A stretch of DNA of 30,446 nt, taken from assembly GCA_051000395.1 (NCBI GenBank), contig JBPCOI010000005.1, positions 1 through 30,446 of the forward strand, given 5' to 3'. This stretch comes from JBPCOI01 sp051000395 (GTDB lineage: Bacteria > Actinomycetota > Actinomycetes > Mycobacteriales > Jatrophihabitantaceae). The notes below the pieces were generated by a model that saw only the letters and a list, made by a program, of their open reading frames with translations, was not told where the DNA came from and made no database searches. A program made the translations under genes and the position numbers. This document shows positions 1-9,708 of the stretch, in pieces (within the stretch, counting starts at the first letter, position 1; the number at the start of each line of letters is the position of its first letter).

Positions 1-2506
1 GCCCGGTGGGTGTAGCCCGCTGCGCTGCCGCGCGAACCAGCTCGGCGCCGGCCTCCAGCTGCGGGCGGCGTCCCGGGCCGGGCTGCCCGGGCACCGGGCC
101 GAGGGGATCGACCGGCCACCGGCCCGCGCGCACCGCAGCGGTGAGCGGATTGGGGGCGCCGGCCTCGGGCTCGAACCACTCGTCCGGCTCGGCGAACTCG
201 CGCAGCTCGAGCAGGTACGGCGACGGGACGCGCGGCGTCTTGGTGCTGTCCCAGCAGTAGCCACTCGCGAGCAGCAGGTGGCGCGCGCGGGTGAGCGCGA
301 CGTAGGCGAGGCGGCGCTCCTCCTGCTGGTGGCGCTCGATCAGCAGCTCGTGATGTCGCACCAACCGGTCGCGCACCTGCTTGCGGTCGCTCGCGCCGGC
401 GAGGGTGAACACGGGCAGGTCGTCGGCGTCGCCACGCAGCGGGCCGGGCAGCTCGTGGCGCGCCTTGGTCCAGTTCACGCTCTTCGGCTCGGCGGGGAAC
501 ACCTTCTCGACGAGGCCAGGCACCGCGACGACGTCCCACTCCAGTCCCTTCGCGCCGTGCACCGTCAGGATCTGCACGCGTTCGGCCTCGACGACGACCT
601 CGCCGGCCTCGAGGCCGTTCTCCTCCTCCTCCGCCGCGTCGAGGTAGGCGAGGAACGCACGAAGGCTCGCGCTGCCGGCATCCTCGGCGTCGCTGGCGAA
701 GCGCGCCGCCTCGTCGAGGAACCGGTCCAGGTGCGCGCGGCCGACTGCGGCCCGATCGGCACGGGAGGCGACCTCGATGTCGACGCCGGTGACGCGTTCG
801 ACGTCGGCCACCAGCTCGGCCAGCGGCGCCGAAACCCGTCGCCGCAGCCCCCGCAGCTCACCGCAGAGTTGGGCAAGACGCTGGTGCCCCGCGAGGGAGT
901 AGCGCTCGGGAGGGCCGAGGTCGTCGAGCGCCTCGACGAGGCTGAGCTGCTCGCGTTCGGCTGCGGGGGCCTCGGCGTCGGTGCGCACCAGCCACGCGGC
1001 CCGGTCGCGCAGCGCGGCCAGGTCGTGCGCACCCAGGCGCCAGCGCGCGCCGGTCAGCAGGCGCACCAGCGAGCGGTTCGGCGTGTGCTCGGCGAGCACC
1101 CGCAGGGTGGCCACCACGTCGAGCACCTCCGGCGTGGTGAGCAGGCCGCCGAGACCGACCACCTCCACCGGCAGCCCGGCCGCCTGCAGGGCCTCTGCCA
1201 GCAGCGGGATCTGCGCCCGGCGCCGGACCAGCACCGCAGCGGTACGCGCATCACCGGGCAGCGCGTCCCACGCCCCGCGCAGCAGGCGAGCGAGCCAGCC
1301 CGCCTCGTCCTCGACGGTCTCGGTGCAGGCCAGCGCGATCGTGCCGGCGTCGGCGCCCGGGCTGGCGCGTAGCTCGACGGTGACGTGGCCGGTGCGCAGC
1401 GGAGCGGCGAGCGCGTTGGCCGCGTCGAGCACCAACCGGTCGTTGCGAAAGCTCGTGGCGAGGGGGAACACGGCGGCCGGCGAACCGTCCGCGCGCCGGA
1501 ACGTGCGGTCGAACGCGCCGATGTTGCCGGCGCCGGCGCCGCGCCAGCCGTAGATGGACTGGAACGGGTCGCCCACCGCGGTGACCGGATGCCCGTCGCC
1601 GAACAGTCCGTGCAGCATCGCGACCTGCGCGTAGCCGGTGTCCTGGTACTCGTCGAGCAGCACCGCGCGAAAGCGCGAGCGCTCCACCTCACGTACCGCC
1701 GCGATGCCGGCCAGCCGCGCGGACAGGCTCATCTGGTCGCCGAAGTCGACGCCCGGGAGCTCGGACTTCGCGACCGCGAGCGCCCGCACCAGCGGCAGCA
1801 GCGCGCAGCGGTGCTCGAGCGCGCGGAGGAACTCGTCGGTGGGTTTGGGACGGTCCGAGCGGATGCCCGCGCCACGCGGCAGCGACTCGAACAGGGCGAT
1901 CGCGTCGCGGCAGTACCGCTCCACGGCATCGGGCGTGACGAGGTGGTCGGCGAACTGGCCGGCCATCGCAAGCACGTAGCCGACGAGCGAGACCGGCACC
2001 CCGATGTCGCGTGGCAGCGGCTGGGTGTGCCGGCGCACGACGCGATCGGCCAGCTGCCAGGCCAGCGCCGGTGACAGCAGCCGCGCATCCGGCTCCGCGC
2101 CGAGCCGGGCCGCCTGGTCGCCGACGAGACGCCCGGCATAGGCGGCGTAGGTGGACACCGTGGGCTCGCCGGCCCGCAACTCGGCAAGGTGCTCCTGGTC
2201 GTCGGGATTCTCACGTTCGACGACGTATCGCCACTGGACCAGCCGCCGGCGGATCCGCCTACCGAGCTCCGCGGCCGCCTTGCGGGTGAACGTCAGCCCC
2301 AGGACGGCATCGGGGGCGACCACACGGTTGGCGACCAGCCAGACGACCCGGGCGGCCATCGTCTCGGTCTTGCCGGAACCCGCTCCGGCAATGACGACGG
2401 CCGGCTGCAGGTCCGACTCGATTACCGCCGCCTGCTCGTCGGTCGGCGGCAGCAGGCCGAGAAGCGCTGCCAGCTCGCCCGCTCCGATCGTGGCGGTGCG
2501 GCTCAC
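1..2506 (-). CDS. adnB: AdnB-like UvrD-family helicase-nuclease subunit, 3' end outside window
   Basis: This is an SF1A helicase of the AdnB type. With AdnA it forms the actinobacterial motor-nuclease that resects double-strand breaks, and AdnB supplies the main ATP-driven translocase. About 835 codons are present; the family usually has about 1,050-1,100, so the C-terminal RecB-like nuclease is missing only because the window ends. Visible motifs are Walker A AGAGSGKTET (residues 40-49, Lys46), motif Ia LTFTRKAAAE, Walker B LLDEYQDTG, motif III VGDPFQSIYGWRG, motif V LTVHGAKGLEWD and motif VI YVALTRAR. The start is a GTG at 2506 whose GTGA overlaps the adnA stop, implying translational coupling. 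The family assignment rests on motifs and on the order adnA then adnB, which matches Rv3202c-Rv3201c as I remember it. Confidence 0.88.
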   Translation of the reverse strand, partial: MSRTATIGAGELAALLGLLPPTDEQAAVIESDLQPAVVIAGAGSGKTETMAARVVWLVANRVVAPDAVLGLTFTRKAAAELGRRIRRRLVQWRYVVERENPDDQEHLAELRAGEPTVSTYAAYAGRLVGDQAARLGAEPDARLLSPALAWQLADRVVRRHTQPLPRDIGVPVSLVGYVLAMAGQFADHLVTPDAVERYCRDAIALFESLPRGAGIRSDRPKPTDEFLRALEHRCALLPLVRALAVAKSELPGVDFGDQMSLSARLAGIAAVREVERSRFRAVLLDEYQDTGYAQVAMLHGLFGDGHPVTAVGDPFQSIYGWRGAGAGNIGAFDRTFRRADGSPAAVFPLATSFRNDRLVLDAANALAAPLRTGHVTVELRASPGADAGTIALACTETVEDEAGWLARLLRGAWDALPGDARTAAVLVRRRAQIPLLAEALQAAGLPVEVVGLGGLLTTPEVLDVVATLRVLAEHTPNRSLVRLLTGARWRLGAHDLAALRDRAAWLVRTDAEAPAAEREQLSLVEALDDLGPPERYSLAGHQRLAQLCGELRGLRRRVSAPLAELVADVERVTGVDIEVASRADRAAVGRAHLDRFLDEAARFASDAEDAGSASLRAFLAYLDAAEEEENGLEAGEVVVEAERVQILTVHGAKGLEWDVVAVPGLVEKVFPAEPKSVNWTKARHELPGPLRGDADDLPVFTLAGASDRKQVRDRLVRHHELLIERHQQEERRLAYVALTRARHLLLASGYCWDSTKTPRVPSPYLLELREFAEPDEWFEPEAGAPNPLTAAVRAGRWPVDPLGPVPGQPGPGRRPQLEAGAELVRAAAQRATPTG

Positions 2507-5500
2507 GTCGTCACCTGGCGGCCGTCGCTCTGCAGCGGGCAGCAGGCCCGCACGTCGCAGCGACGGCAGTCCGGGCCGATGGTGACCCCGAACTCGCTGC
2601 CGCGCATGCGTGCCGCCACTGCGGCGATCTGCTCGGCGATCCAGTCCGGATCCTCCGCCTGGTCCAGCGCGCCCTGCCGCTGTTCGACGTGCGTGCCACC
2701 GGCGGCCAGCTGGACGAGCAGCGCACCGCCCGGGCGCTCGCCGGCACCGAACCCGCCGTGCTCCACCGCGAGCTGGTAGGCCGCCAGCTGCGGGTGGGTG
2801 GGCAGCTCCTCGGGCTTCGGCTTGTTCTTGCCGGTCTTGAGGTCGACGACGACCAGTCGTCCGTCGCGAGCACGTTCCAGGCGATCGACGCGGCCCTTGA
2901 GCAATGCGTCGCCCACCTCGATGCGGAAGCCTTCTTCCGCAGCCACCAGCTCCAGCTCCGCGCGGCTGTCGCGCAGCCACACGACGAGGTTGGCGAGCAG
3001 TCCGCTCGCCCGGGCCCGCTCGTTCGCGGCGAACCACGCGGCGCCGAAGTCCAGTTCCGCCCACCGCTCGTCCAGCAGCCGCTCGAACTCTGCGATCTCG
3101 GTGCCCGGCGGCGCGCTCGCCGCGAGGTCGTGGATCAAGGTGCCGAGCGACGCGGACACCTGGTCGCCGTCGCGCGCTCCGAGCTCGGTGAGCAACGAGC
3201 GAAGCTCGCAGCGCAGGAAGCTCTCCAGCCGCGACGGGCTGACCGGAACGGGTCGGTCCGGGTCCGCCACCGGCTCGTCACTGGACAGCGCAAGTAACCC
3301 CCACCAGCGGCCGGGATCCGCGCCGGGGACCCCGGCGCCCGCCAGACGCGCCAGCTGAGCCGCGGCGCCGGCCCGGTCGCCCTCGCCGGCGTCCGGGTCG
3401 CTGAGCACGGCCCGTAGCTCGGCCACCAACCCGGGCAGGTGCACCCCGCGCTGCGCAGGCGTCAGCCCCCGCGGCATCGCGTCCAGCGGAAGGGGATCGA
3501 GTTCGTCGAGGAACCGCGACGGCTGGTCCTCCTCGCCCGCGACGGCAGTGACCACCACTCGCTGCCGCGCCCGGGTCACCGCGACGTAGAACAGCCGGCG
3601 TTCCTCGGCCAGTTGCGGCGCCAGCGTGCTCATGATCGCCGCGGTGTGCCCGGCCAGGACGTCGACGAACAGCTCGGAGCCGAGCAGTGAGCCGCGCCGG
3701 CGCAGATCGGGCCAGACGCCCTCCTGCACGTTGGCGATGCAGACCAGGTCCCACTCCAGTCCCTTGCTGGCGTGGGCAGTCAGGATCGTCACCGCCTCGG
3801 GGGACGCGGTAGCCGAGGCCAGCGTGTCGCCGGGGATCTCCTGCGCGGCGAGGTGCTCGGCGAACTGGCCAGCGTCGGCGCCCGGCAGCCGGTCGGTGAA
3901 CCGGGCCGCGGCGCTGAACAGTTCGACGACGGCGTCGAGATCCCGCTCGGCTGCCGCCCCGCTCGCGCCGCCGGCCCGGCTGGCTGCCTCCCAGCGGTGC
4001 GCGAGCCCGGAGGCCGCCCACACCGCCCAGAGGACATCCTCCGGGGAGCCACCGGCCGCGACAGCCTCGAGCCCGGCCGCGAGCGCACCGGCCACCCGCT
4101 GCACCGGCCATCGCACGTGAGCCGGCAGCACCGGCGCGCAGAGCGGGTCGAGGAGGGCAGCTGTCAGCAGGCGCGCATCGTCGGCGGCGCCGACGAGCTG
4201 CCGCAGCACTCGGCGCAACCGCCGCAGGTACACCGTGTCCCCGCCGCCGATCGGACCGAGCAGCAGCCGCTCGGCGGCGTCCTCGTCCAACAGCTCGCCG
4301 TGACGCACGCACGCGAGCACCTCGAGCAGCATCGCGACCGCGGGCTGCTGCGCGAGCGGCAGATCCTCGCCGCGCACCGACACCGGCACCCCTGCCGTGC
4401 TCAGGGCGCGGCGCAGCACGCCGAGTGCGCGCGTGGTCGAGCGGACGAGCACCGCCATTCGCGACCACGCCAGCCCGTCGAGGTGCGCGCGGCGCAGCAC
4501 ACCGGCGACGTAGGCGGCCTCCTCGCTGGCCGAGCGGAACAGCGCCACCTCGGCGCTGCCCCGCGGCAGCCCCTCGGCGGGGATCAGCCGGCGCTGCTCG
4601 GCGCGGCCCGGCAGCCGCTCGGCGATGCGCCGGGACGCGGCCAGCAGCACGGCACCCGAACGCAGACACCGGGTCAACGCGACGACCGGCACCGGCCCGC
4701 CGCGGCCGAAACGCGCGTCGACCTCGCGGATCGCGGACTCATCGGCACCGCGGAACGCGTAGATCGACTGGTCGGGGTCGCCGACCAGGATCAGCTCCTC
4801 GGCGCCCTGCGCGAGCAGGGCGAGCAGCTCGGCCTGGGCCGGATCGGTGTCCTGGTACTCGTCGACGAGGAGGTGCCGGCGCGCAGCGCGTTCCCGCGCC
4901 AGCAGCACGGCGTCCTCGCGCAGCGCGCCGAGTGCCGATCGGATCAGCTCGGCGGGGTCGTAGCCGCCGGGATTCTGCAGAACCGTGACGTCCTGGTACT
5001 CGCTCAGCAATTCCCCCGCCGAGACCCAGTCCGGGCGGCCCGCCCGCCGGCCGAGCGCGGCGAGTGCCGGGCCGTCCAAGCCGCGTTCGACGGCACGCAT
5101 GAGCAGGTCGCGCAGCTCGCCGGCAAAGGCCCTCGTGCGCAACGCCGGCCGCAACGATTCCGGCCAGCGCTCGGGCGGGTTGCCGGCAACCAGCTCGCGC
5201 AGCACGACGTCTTGTTCGGGCCCGGACAGCAGCCGCGGTGCGGGCAGCCCGCGGGCGAGCGCCGCCATGCGCAGCACCCCGAACGCGTAGGAGTGCAGGG
5301 TGCGGGCGATCGGCTCGCGCACGGTGCGGTCGAGGCGTGCGGTGACGCGGTCGCGCAGCTCGCCGGCAGCACGGCGGCTGAAGCTCAGCATCAGGATCTG
5401 CTCGACGGGCACGCCTGCCTCGACCCGGGCCACGGCCGTCTCGACGAGGGTGGTGGTCTTGCCCGTGCCGGGGCCGGCGAGCACGAGCAGCGGCCCGCCG

Positions 5501-5613
5501 CCGTGCTGGACGACCCGCCGCTGGGCCGCGTCCAGCACCGGCGCGGGCGTGGCGGCGCGCTCGGGACGCACGAGGCGGTAGCCGGGCGGCGCGGGGCGGG
5601 TCATGCCAGTCAT
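2503..5613 (-). CDS. adnA: AdnA-like helicase-nuclease subunit with Fe-S nuclease domain
   Basis: This is the first gene of the AdnAB pair, about 1,036 aa against about 1,050 for mycobacterial AdnA. The N-terminal UvrD-like motor has a Q-motif region near residue 31, Walker A GPGTGKTT (47-54), Walker B LLVDEYQDTD, motif III VGDPDQSIYAFRG, motif V LTAHASKGLEWD and motif VI FYVAVTRAR. The C-terminal RecB-family nuclease shows LIHDLA, GRVDRLE, VVDLKTGK (catalytic Asp and Lys) and QLAAYQ. A cysteine in FLRCEL, far upstream, plus the terminal CRRCDVRACC fits the AddB/AdnA-type 4Fe-4S staple. I place the start at ATG 5613 (ATG 5604 is also possible). The reading frame stays open to 6126, but that extension lies antisense to the HAD gene and has no domain character. 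It overlaps adnB by 4 bases. Confidence 0.9.
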   Translation of the reverse strand: MTGMTRPAPPGYRLVRPERAATPAPVLDAAQRRVVQHGGGPLLVLAGPGTGKTTTLVETAVARVEAGVPVEQILMLSFSRRAAGELRDRVTARLDRTVREPIARTLHSYAFGVLRMAALARGLPAPRLLSGPEQDVVLRELVAGNPPERWPESLRPALRTRAFAGELRDLLMRAVERGLDGPALAALGRRAGRPDWVSAGELLSEYQDVTVLQNPGGYDPAELIRSALGALREDAVLLARERAARRHLLVDEYQDTDPAQAELLALLAQGAEELILVGDPDQSIYAFRGADESAIREVDARFGRGGPVPVVALTRCLRSGAVLLAASRRIAERLPGRAEQRRLIPAEGLPRGSAEVALFRSASEEAAYVAGVLRRAHLDGLAWSRMAVLVRSTTRALGVLRRALSTAGVPVSVRGEDLPLAQQPAVAMLLEVLACVRHGELLDEDAAERLLLGPIGGGDTVYLRRLRRVLRQLVGAADDARLLTAALLDPLCAPVLPAHVRWPVQRVAGALAAGLEAVAAGGSPEDVLWAVWAASGLAHRWEAASRAGGASGAAAERDLDAVVELFSAAARFTDRLPGADAGQFAEHLAAQEIPGDTLASATASPEAVTILTAHASKGLEWDLVCIANVQEGVWPDLRRRGSLLGSELFVDVLAGHTAAIMSTLAPQLAEERRLFYVAVTRARQRVVVTAVAGEEDQPSRFLDELDPLPLDAMPRGLTPAQRGVHLPGLVAELRAVLSDPDAGEGDRAGAAAQLARLAGAGVPGADPGRWWGLLALSSDEPVADPDRPVPVSPSRLESFLRCELRSLLTELGARDGDQVSASLGTLIHDLAASAPPGTEIAEFERLLDERWAELDFGAAWFAANERARASGLLANLVVWLRDSRAELELVAAEEGFRIEVGDALLKGRVDRLERARDGRLVVVDLKTGKNKPKPEELPTHPQLAAYQLAVEHGGFGAGERPGGALLVQLAAGGTHVEQRQGALDQAEDPDWIAEQIAAVAARMRGSEFGVTIGPDCRRCDVRACCPLQSDGRQVTT

Positions 5614-5707
5614 CCCAGCACGCCGCCCCGACAGTTCCCGCGCGTGCCCTACCCCGGGGAGCATCGGGGCCGCCCGCCTGCCCGGCACGCGATAGCGTCG
5701 CACGATC

Positions 5708-6283
5708 ATGCCTGCGCCGGACCGTGCCGTGCCGTTGTGGCTACTCGACGTCGACGGCGTGGTCAACGTGCTGTCCACCGGCGCGGACGGCCTCCCGTGG
5801 CCGTCCGAACAGTGGATCCAGCGGGTGGTGTACGCGCCGATCGAAGGCCGTGGCCTGATGACGCTGCCGATCCTGGCCGCCCGCCCGGTTCTCGAGTTCA
5901 TCACGCGCGTCCACGAGTCCGCCGCCGCCGAAATCCGCTGGCACAGCACGTGGCGGGGCGCCGCAGCCACGCATCTCGGGCCGGTACTCGGCTTGCCGCC
6001 GCTGCCGTTCTCGGTCGCGCCGGAATGGCTGGACGAATCCGACGTGCTGTGGTGGAAGCTGCCGGGCGCGCAGCGCGCCGTCGCCGCGGGACGATGCCTG
6101 GTGTGGACCGACGACGACCTCGACACCTATGCCAGGCACGCCGACCCGCACACCTCGGGGGCCCTCGCCACGGTGGCGGCCCGCCAGGACACCCTGCTCA
6201 TCTGCCCGAGACGCGACCGTGGCCTCGGCCCCGAGGACCTCGACGCGATCGCCGCATTCCTCGCGGCTGCGGGTCCGGGATAG
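5708..6283 (+). CDS. HAD-like domain protein
   Basis: A 191-aa protein with an N-terminal DVDGVVN at residues 14-20, which is the HAD superfamily motif I (nucleophile Asp14 and Asp16). An acidic VWTDDD stretch in the C-terminal third is a candidate for the metal-binding acidic motif. It resembles the small actinobacterial HAD proteins related to the HAD domain of Swiss Army Knife RNA-repair proteins, although that subfamily label is from memory. No signal peptide or membrane segment is visible. It is divergent from adnA (94-base gap) and convergent with the alkyltransferase-like gene. The substrate is unknown. A nucleic-acid end-processing role is only a guess from the neighbours. Confidence 0.75.
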   Translation: MPAPDRAVPLWLLDVDGVVNVLSTGADGLPWPSEQWIQRVVYAPIEGRGLMTLPILAARPVLEFITRVHESAAAEIRWHSTWRGAAATHLGPVLGLPPLPFSVAPEWLDESDVLWWKLPGAQRAVAAGRCLVWTDDDLDTYARHADPHTSGALATVAARQDTLLICPRRDRGLGPEDLDAIAAFLAAAGPG

Positions 6284-6305
6284 GCCTTGTCCCGCTACCT
6301 GTCGA

Positions 6306-6339
6306 GGTGAGAATCACCACCGGCGACCCGCCTCGCGGG
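6306..6339. terminator. possible bidirectional terminator hairpins
   Basis: The 61-base gap between the convergent HAD and alkyltransferase-like genes holds two perfect small stem-loops: GGTGA/TCACC with loop GAA (6306-6318) and CCCGC/GCGGG with loop CTC (6327-6339). There is no T-tract. The position between two gene ends suggests termination, but 5-bp stems are common in GC-rich DNA. Confidence 0.3.
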
Positions 6340-6344
6340 GGGCA

Positions 6345-6632
6345 TCATCGGCCGTCCCAGCGGCAGGACGCGAGATCGACGCGGTCGCCGACGAAGCGCA
6401 CGCCCTCGCTGAGCAGGCGTTGCCGCTGCTCGGTGTACAGGTGCTCGGCGCAGGTGCCGTCCGCTCGCAGCACCCGGTGCCACGGCACCGTGTCCGCGTC
6501 CTCGGACAGCACTCGTCCCACCATTCGCACGGCCCGGGTGCCGACGAACTCGGCGACGTCGCCGTAGGTCATCACGCGCCCCGGCGGGATCTGCTCGACG
6601 CAGGCGAGGATCCGGCCCGCGAGCGCCACCAC
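6345..6632 (-). CDS. Alkyltransferase-like protein (ATL, MGMT family without catalytic Cys)
   Basis: A 95-aa protein matching the DNA-binding domain of O6-alkylguanine-DNA alkyltransferases. The active-site PCHRV motif reads PWHRVL at residues 50-55, so Trp51 stands where the alkyl-accepting cysteine should be. This is the hallmark of Atl1/YbaZ-type proteins, which bind O6-alkylguanine and hand the lesion to nucleotide excision repair rather than reversing it. The helix-turn-helix region TYGDVAEFVG (22-31) and the GRVLS recognition segment (39-43) are present. Length fits stand-alone ATLs. The start is GTG 6632. It is the last gene of the minus-strand run and corresponds in position to Rv3204 of M. 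tuberculosis. Confidence 0.88.
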   Translation of the reverse strand: MVALAGRILACVEQIPPGRVMTYGDVAEFVGTRAVRMVGRVLSEDADTVPWHRVLRADGTCAEHLYTEQRQRLLSEGVRFVGDRVDLASCRWDGR

Positions 6633-6663
6633 GTCCCCCGGCGGCCGCAGGCATGGCCGGCGT

Positions 6664-7257
6664 TCAGCGGGGCTGGCGGCCGGTGGCAGCGACGAGCTTG
6701 TCGATGGTCGCCGCGTCGTCGGGCACCTCCACCGCCTTGCCGAACAACCCGGACGAGGACAGGTCGCCGCGCTCGGAGACCCAGGCGTAGACGGGAGAAA
6801 CCAGGTCCTCGGGAAGCTCCCCGCGGTAGCCGATCGCCGTGCCCAGGTCCCACGAGTGCACGACCAAATCGACGATCATCTCCTGGATGTAGTCCCGCGC
6901 CGGGGTCGCGCCGCGGGAGAGCGCGACGCTGCGCTCGAGGGCGTCGGCGTCGGAGAACGCGTTCGCGGAGGTGGTCGCGGCCTCGTCCCACGACTCGGCC
7001 AGGTTCGCGCCCACACCGCCGTCGACCGGCAGGTCGCGGGTGCCCTCGACGACCTTGCCCGCCGACTCCAGGTCCTGCCCGTGGATCAGCGGCGCGGCCC
7101 AGCGGTGCTCGTCGACCAGATGCGCGACGAGGTCGGCGACCGACCATTCGGTGTCGGGCGTGGCCGCGGACCACTGGTCCTCGCGTACGGCGTGCACGCG
7201 CTCGCCGAATTCGCGCTGGGCGTTCAGGAACATCGTCAGCAGATCGTCCATGGCCAT
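6664..7257 (-). CDS. TIGR03086-family DinB/mycothiol-dependent maleylpyruvate isomerase-like protein
   Basis: A 197-aa protein of the actinobacterial TIGR03086 family, which has the DinB-like four-helix fold of mycothiol-dependent maleylpyruvate isomerases. The N-terminal segment carries WSVADLVAHLVDEHRW (residues 38-53), with the likely metal ligand His46. A second histidine lies in DLVVHSWDLGTAIG, near residue 140. Such proteins usually bind a divalent metal and may use mycothiol, but no reaction can be assigned here. ATG 7257 is taken as the start, with ATG 7251 two codons later as an alternative. It lies 32 bases after moeZ and 31 before the ATL gene, so all three may share a transcript. 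The matching mycobacterial position is Rv3205c. Confidence 0.8.
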   Translation of the reverse strand: MAMDDLLTMFLNAQREFGERVHAVREDQWSAATPDTEWSVADLVAHLVDEHRWAAPLIHGQDLESAGKVVEGTRDLPVDGGVGANLAESWDEAATTSANAFSDADALERSVALSRGATPARDYIQEMIVDLVVHSWDLGTAIGYRGELPEDLVSPVYAWVSERGDLSSSGLFGKAVEVPDDAATIDKLVAATGRQPR

Positions 7258-7289
7258 CGGTCTACCCCGCGCGAGCCGGCAGGCAAACC

Positions 7290-8486
<1,197 letters not shown>

Positions 8487-8583
8487 CGGCTGATCGGACG
8501 TGGGAGCAACGGCACGACCGGGCATCGCATTCCCGGCCGGGGCGTTGCCGGGGACACGGCAACGCGCCGCGTCGGCGCGCCGC

Positions 8584-9654
8584 TCAGCCGCCGTCGTTCA
8601 GGCCGAACTCGCTGTTCTGCGGCGTGTCCGGCTGCTCGGCGCCAGGAGCGCCCGTCGCGCCCGGTGGGTACGGCCAGGGGTTCGCCTGGCACAGCTGGCC
8701 GGTGGTCGCTGACTTGAGCCCGATCGTCTGCTGCATCATCACGGGAGCCAGCCCACCCGGCAGGCACTGGTGCGCGTGCTCGTGGCCGATCGCGTGGCCG
8801 TCCTCGTGGTTGATCATGTAGATGCGGTACGCGGTGACGTCGCCGAGGTAGGCCGCGTCGCCCCGGACCCAGCGGGCGTCGTTGATGACGACCCGGTTGA
8901 TCGTCGCGCCGGTGACGGGGTCGGTGGCCGCATAGCACGACGTCTCGACCGGGATGTCGTAGCCGCACAGCCGCCGCACCGTCATCGAGGACACGAGCGA
9001 GACGTGGAAGTCGGCCTGCGTGCTGTCGACGCGCTGCAGTGCGACGTCGCCGTGCCCGGCCCAGCTGCGTCGGTCCGCGAGCACGCTCTGCACCAGGTCC
9101 GCGTATTGCTTCAGGTCGATCCCGGTGATGCCGTTCTCGACCTCGACGCTGTAGCGGAACAGCTTGCCCTTGCCCACGACCGCAGAGCTTCCCTTGAGCA
9201 CGCGGAACGTCCCGGTGCCGCTTACCGTGTACGGCGCCCCGGCAGGCAGTTGGCCCGCCTTGAGCGCGTTGTTGTGCGAGCCCGCACTCGGCTGATCGGA
9301 CTTGACGGACGTGCTCGCGGCAGCCGGCGGCGCGGTGGGCTGCGCGGAGTGCCCGGGCTGCACGGTCTGGGCGGGCGGCGTGCCGTGCGCGACGTCCTTG
9401 TGTGACGGGGCGTTTCCCGCGCTCAGCAGGGCGAGGACGGTGATGACGGCAAGTGCCGGCAGCGCGTAGGCGCGCCATCCGTAGCGGCGCACGAACCCGC
9501 GCAGTCCCTGTGTCGCGCGACGGTCACTGCGGTAGTCACCGAAGGTCGCAGCCCGGCGCCGAGTGGCCACCACGTCGTGCTCGCGACGACCGTCCTGCTC
9601 GCTACCGAGAGTGCGCGCGGACCGCTTCCGCGGTTCGTCCTCCCACTGCGCCAC
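8584..9654 (-). CDS. DUF3152 protein: membrane-anchored putative zinc metallopeptidase-like
   Basis: About 356 aa. A basic N-terminal cytoplasmic tail (residues 1-61) is followed by one membrane segment (about 62-79), a Pro/Ala/Ser-rich linker and an extracytoplasmic DUF3152 domain. The domain carries a histidine-rich NHEDGHAIGHEHAHQC. Its HEDGH core is the HExxH zinc-peptidase pattern, followed by two more histidines as possible ligands. Paired cysteines in the outer domain may form disulfides. The substrate is unknown. GTG 9654 is my start; an in-frame TTG at 9693 would add 13 residues, and neither has a strong ribosome-binding site. It sits between moeZ and an alpha/beta hydrolase on the same strand, as Rv3207c sits beside moeB1. 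Confidence 0.78.
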   Translation of the reverse strand: MAQWEDEPRKRSARTLGSEQDGRREHDVVATRRRAATFGDYRSDRRATQGLRGFVRRYGWRAYALPALAVITVLALLSAGNAPSHKDVAHGTPPAQTVQPGHSAQPTAPPAAASTSVKSDQPSAGSHNNALKAGQLPAGAPYTVSGTGTFRVLKGSSAVVGKGKLFRYSVEVENGITGIDLKQYADLVQSVLADRRSWAGHGDVALQRVDSTQADFHVSLVSSMTVRRLCGYDIPVETSCYAATDPVTGATINRVVINDARWVRGDAAYLGDVTAYRIYMINHEDGHAIGHEHAHQCLPGGLAPVMMQQTIGLKSATTGQLCQANPWPYPPGATGAPGAEQPDTPQNSEFGLNDGG

Positions 9655-9708
9655 GAGTCCAGGTTGCCACAGGATGGCCCGGTTGCCCGTCAACCGCGCG
9701 TCGAAGGC

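Noticed and set aside
5614..6126. 171-residue N-terminal extension of adnA, open to 6126
   Set aside because: It is antisense to the HAD gene, Arg/Ser/Thr-rich and without domain features; ATG 5613 gives a normal-length AdnA.
3772..6567. 931-codon open frame on the plus strand
   Set aside because: It is a shadow of adnA: Gln/Arg/Ala-rich composition, no domains, and the opposite strand carries all helicase motifs.
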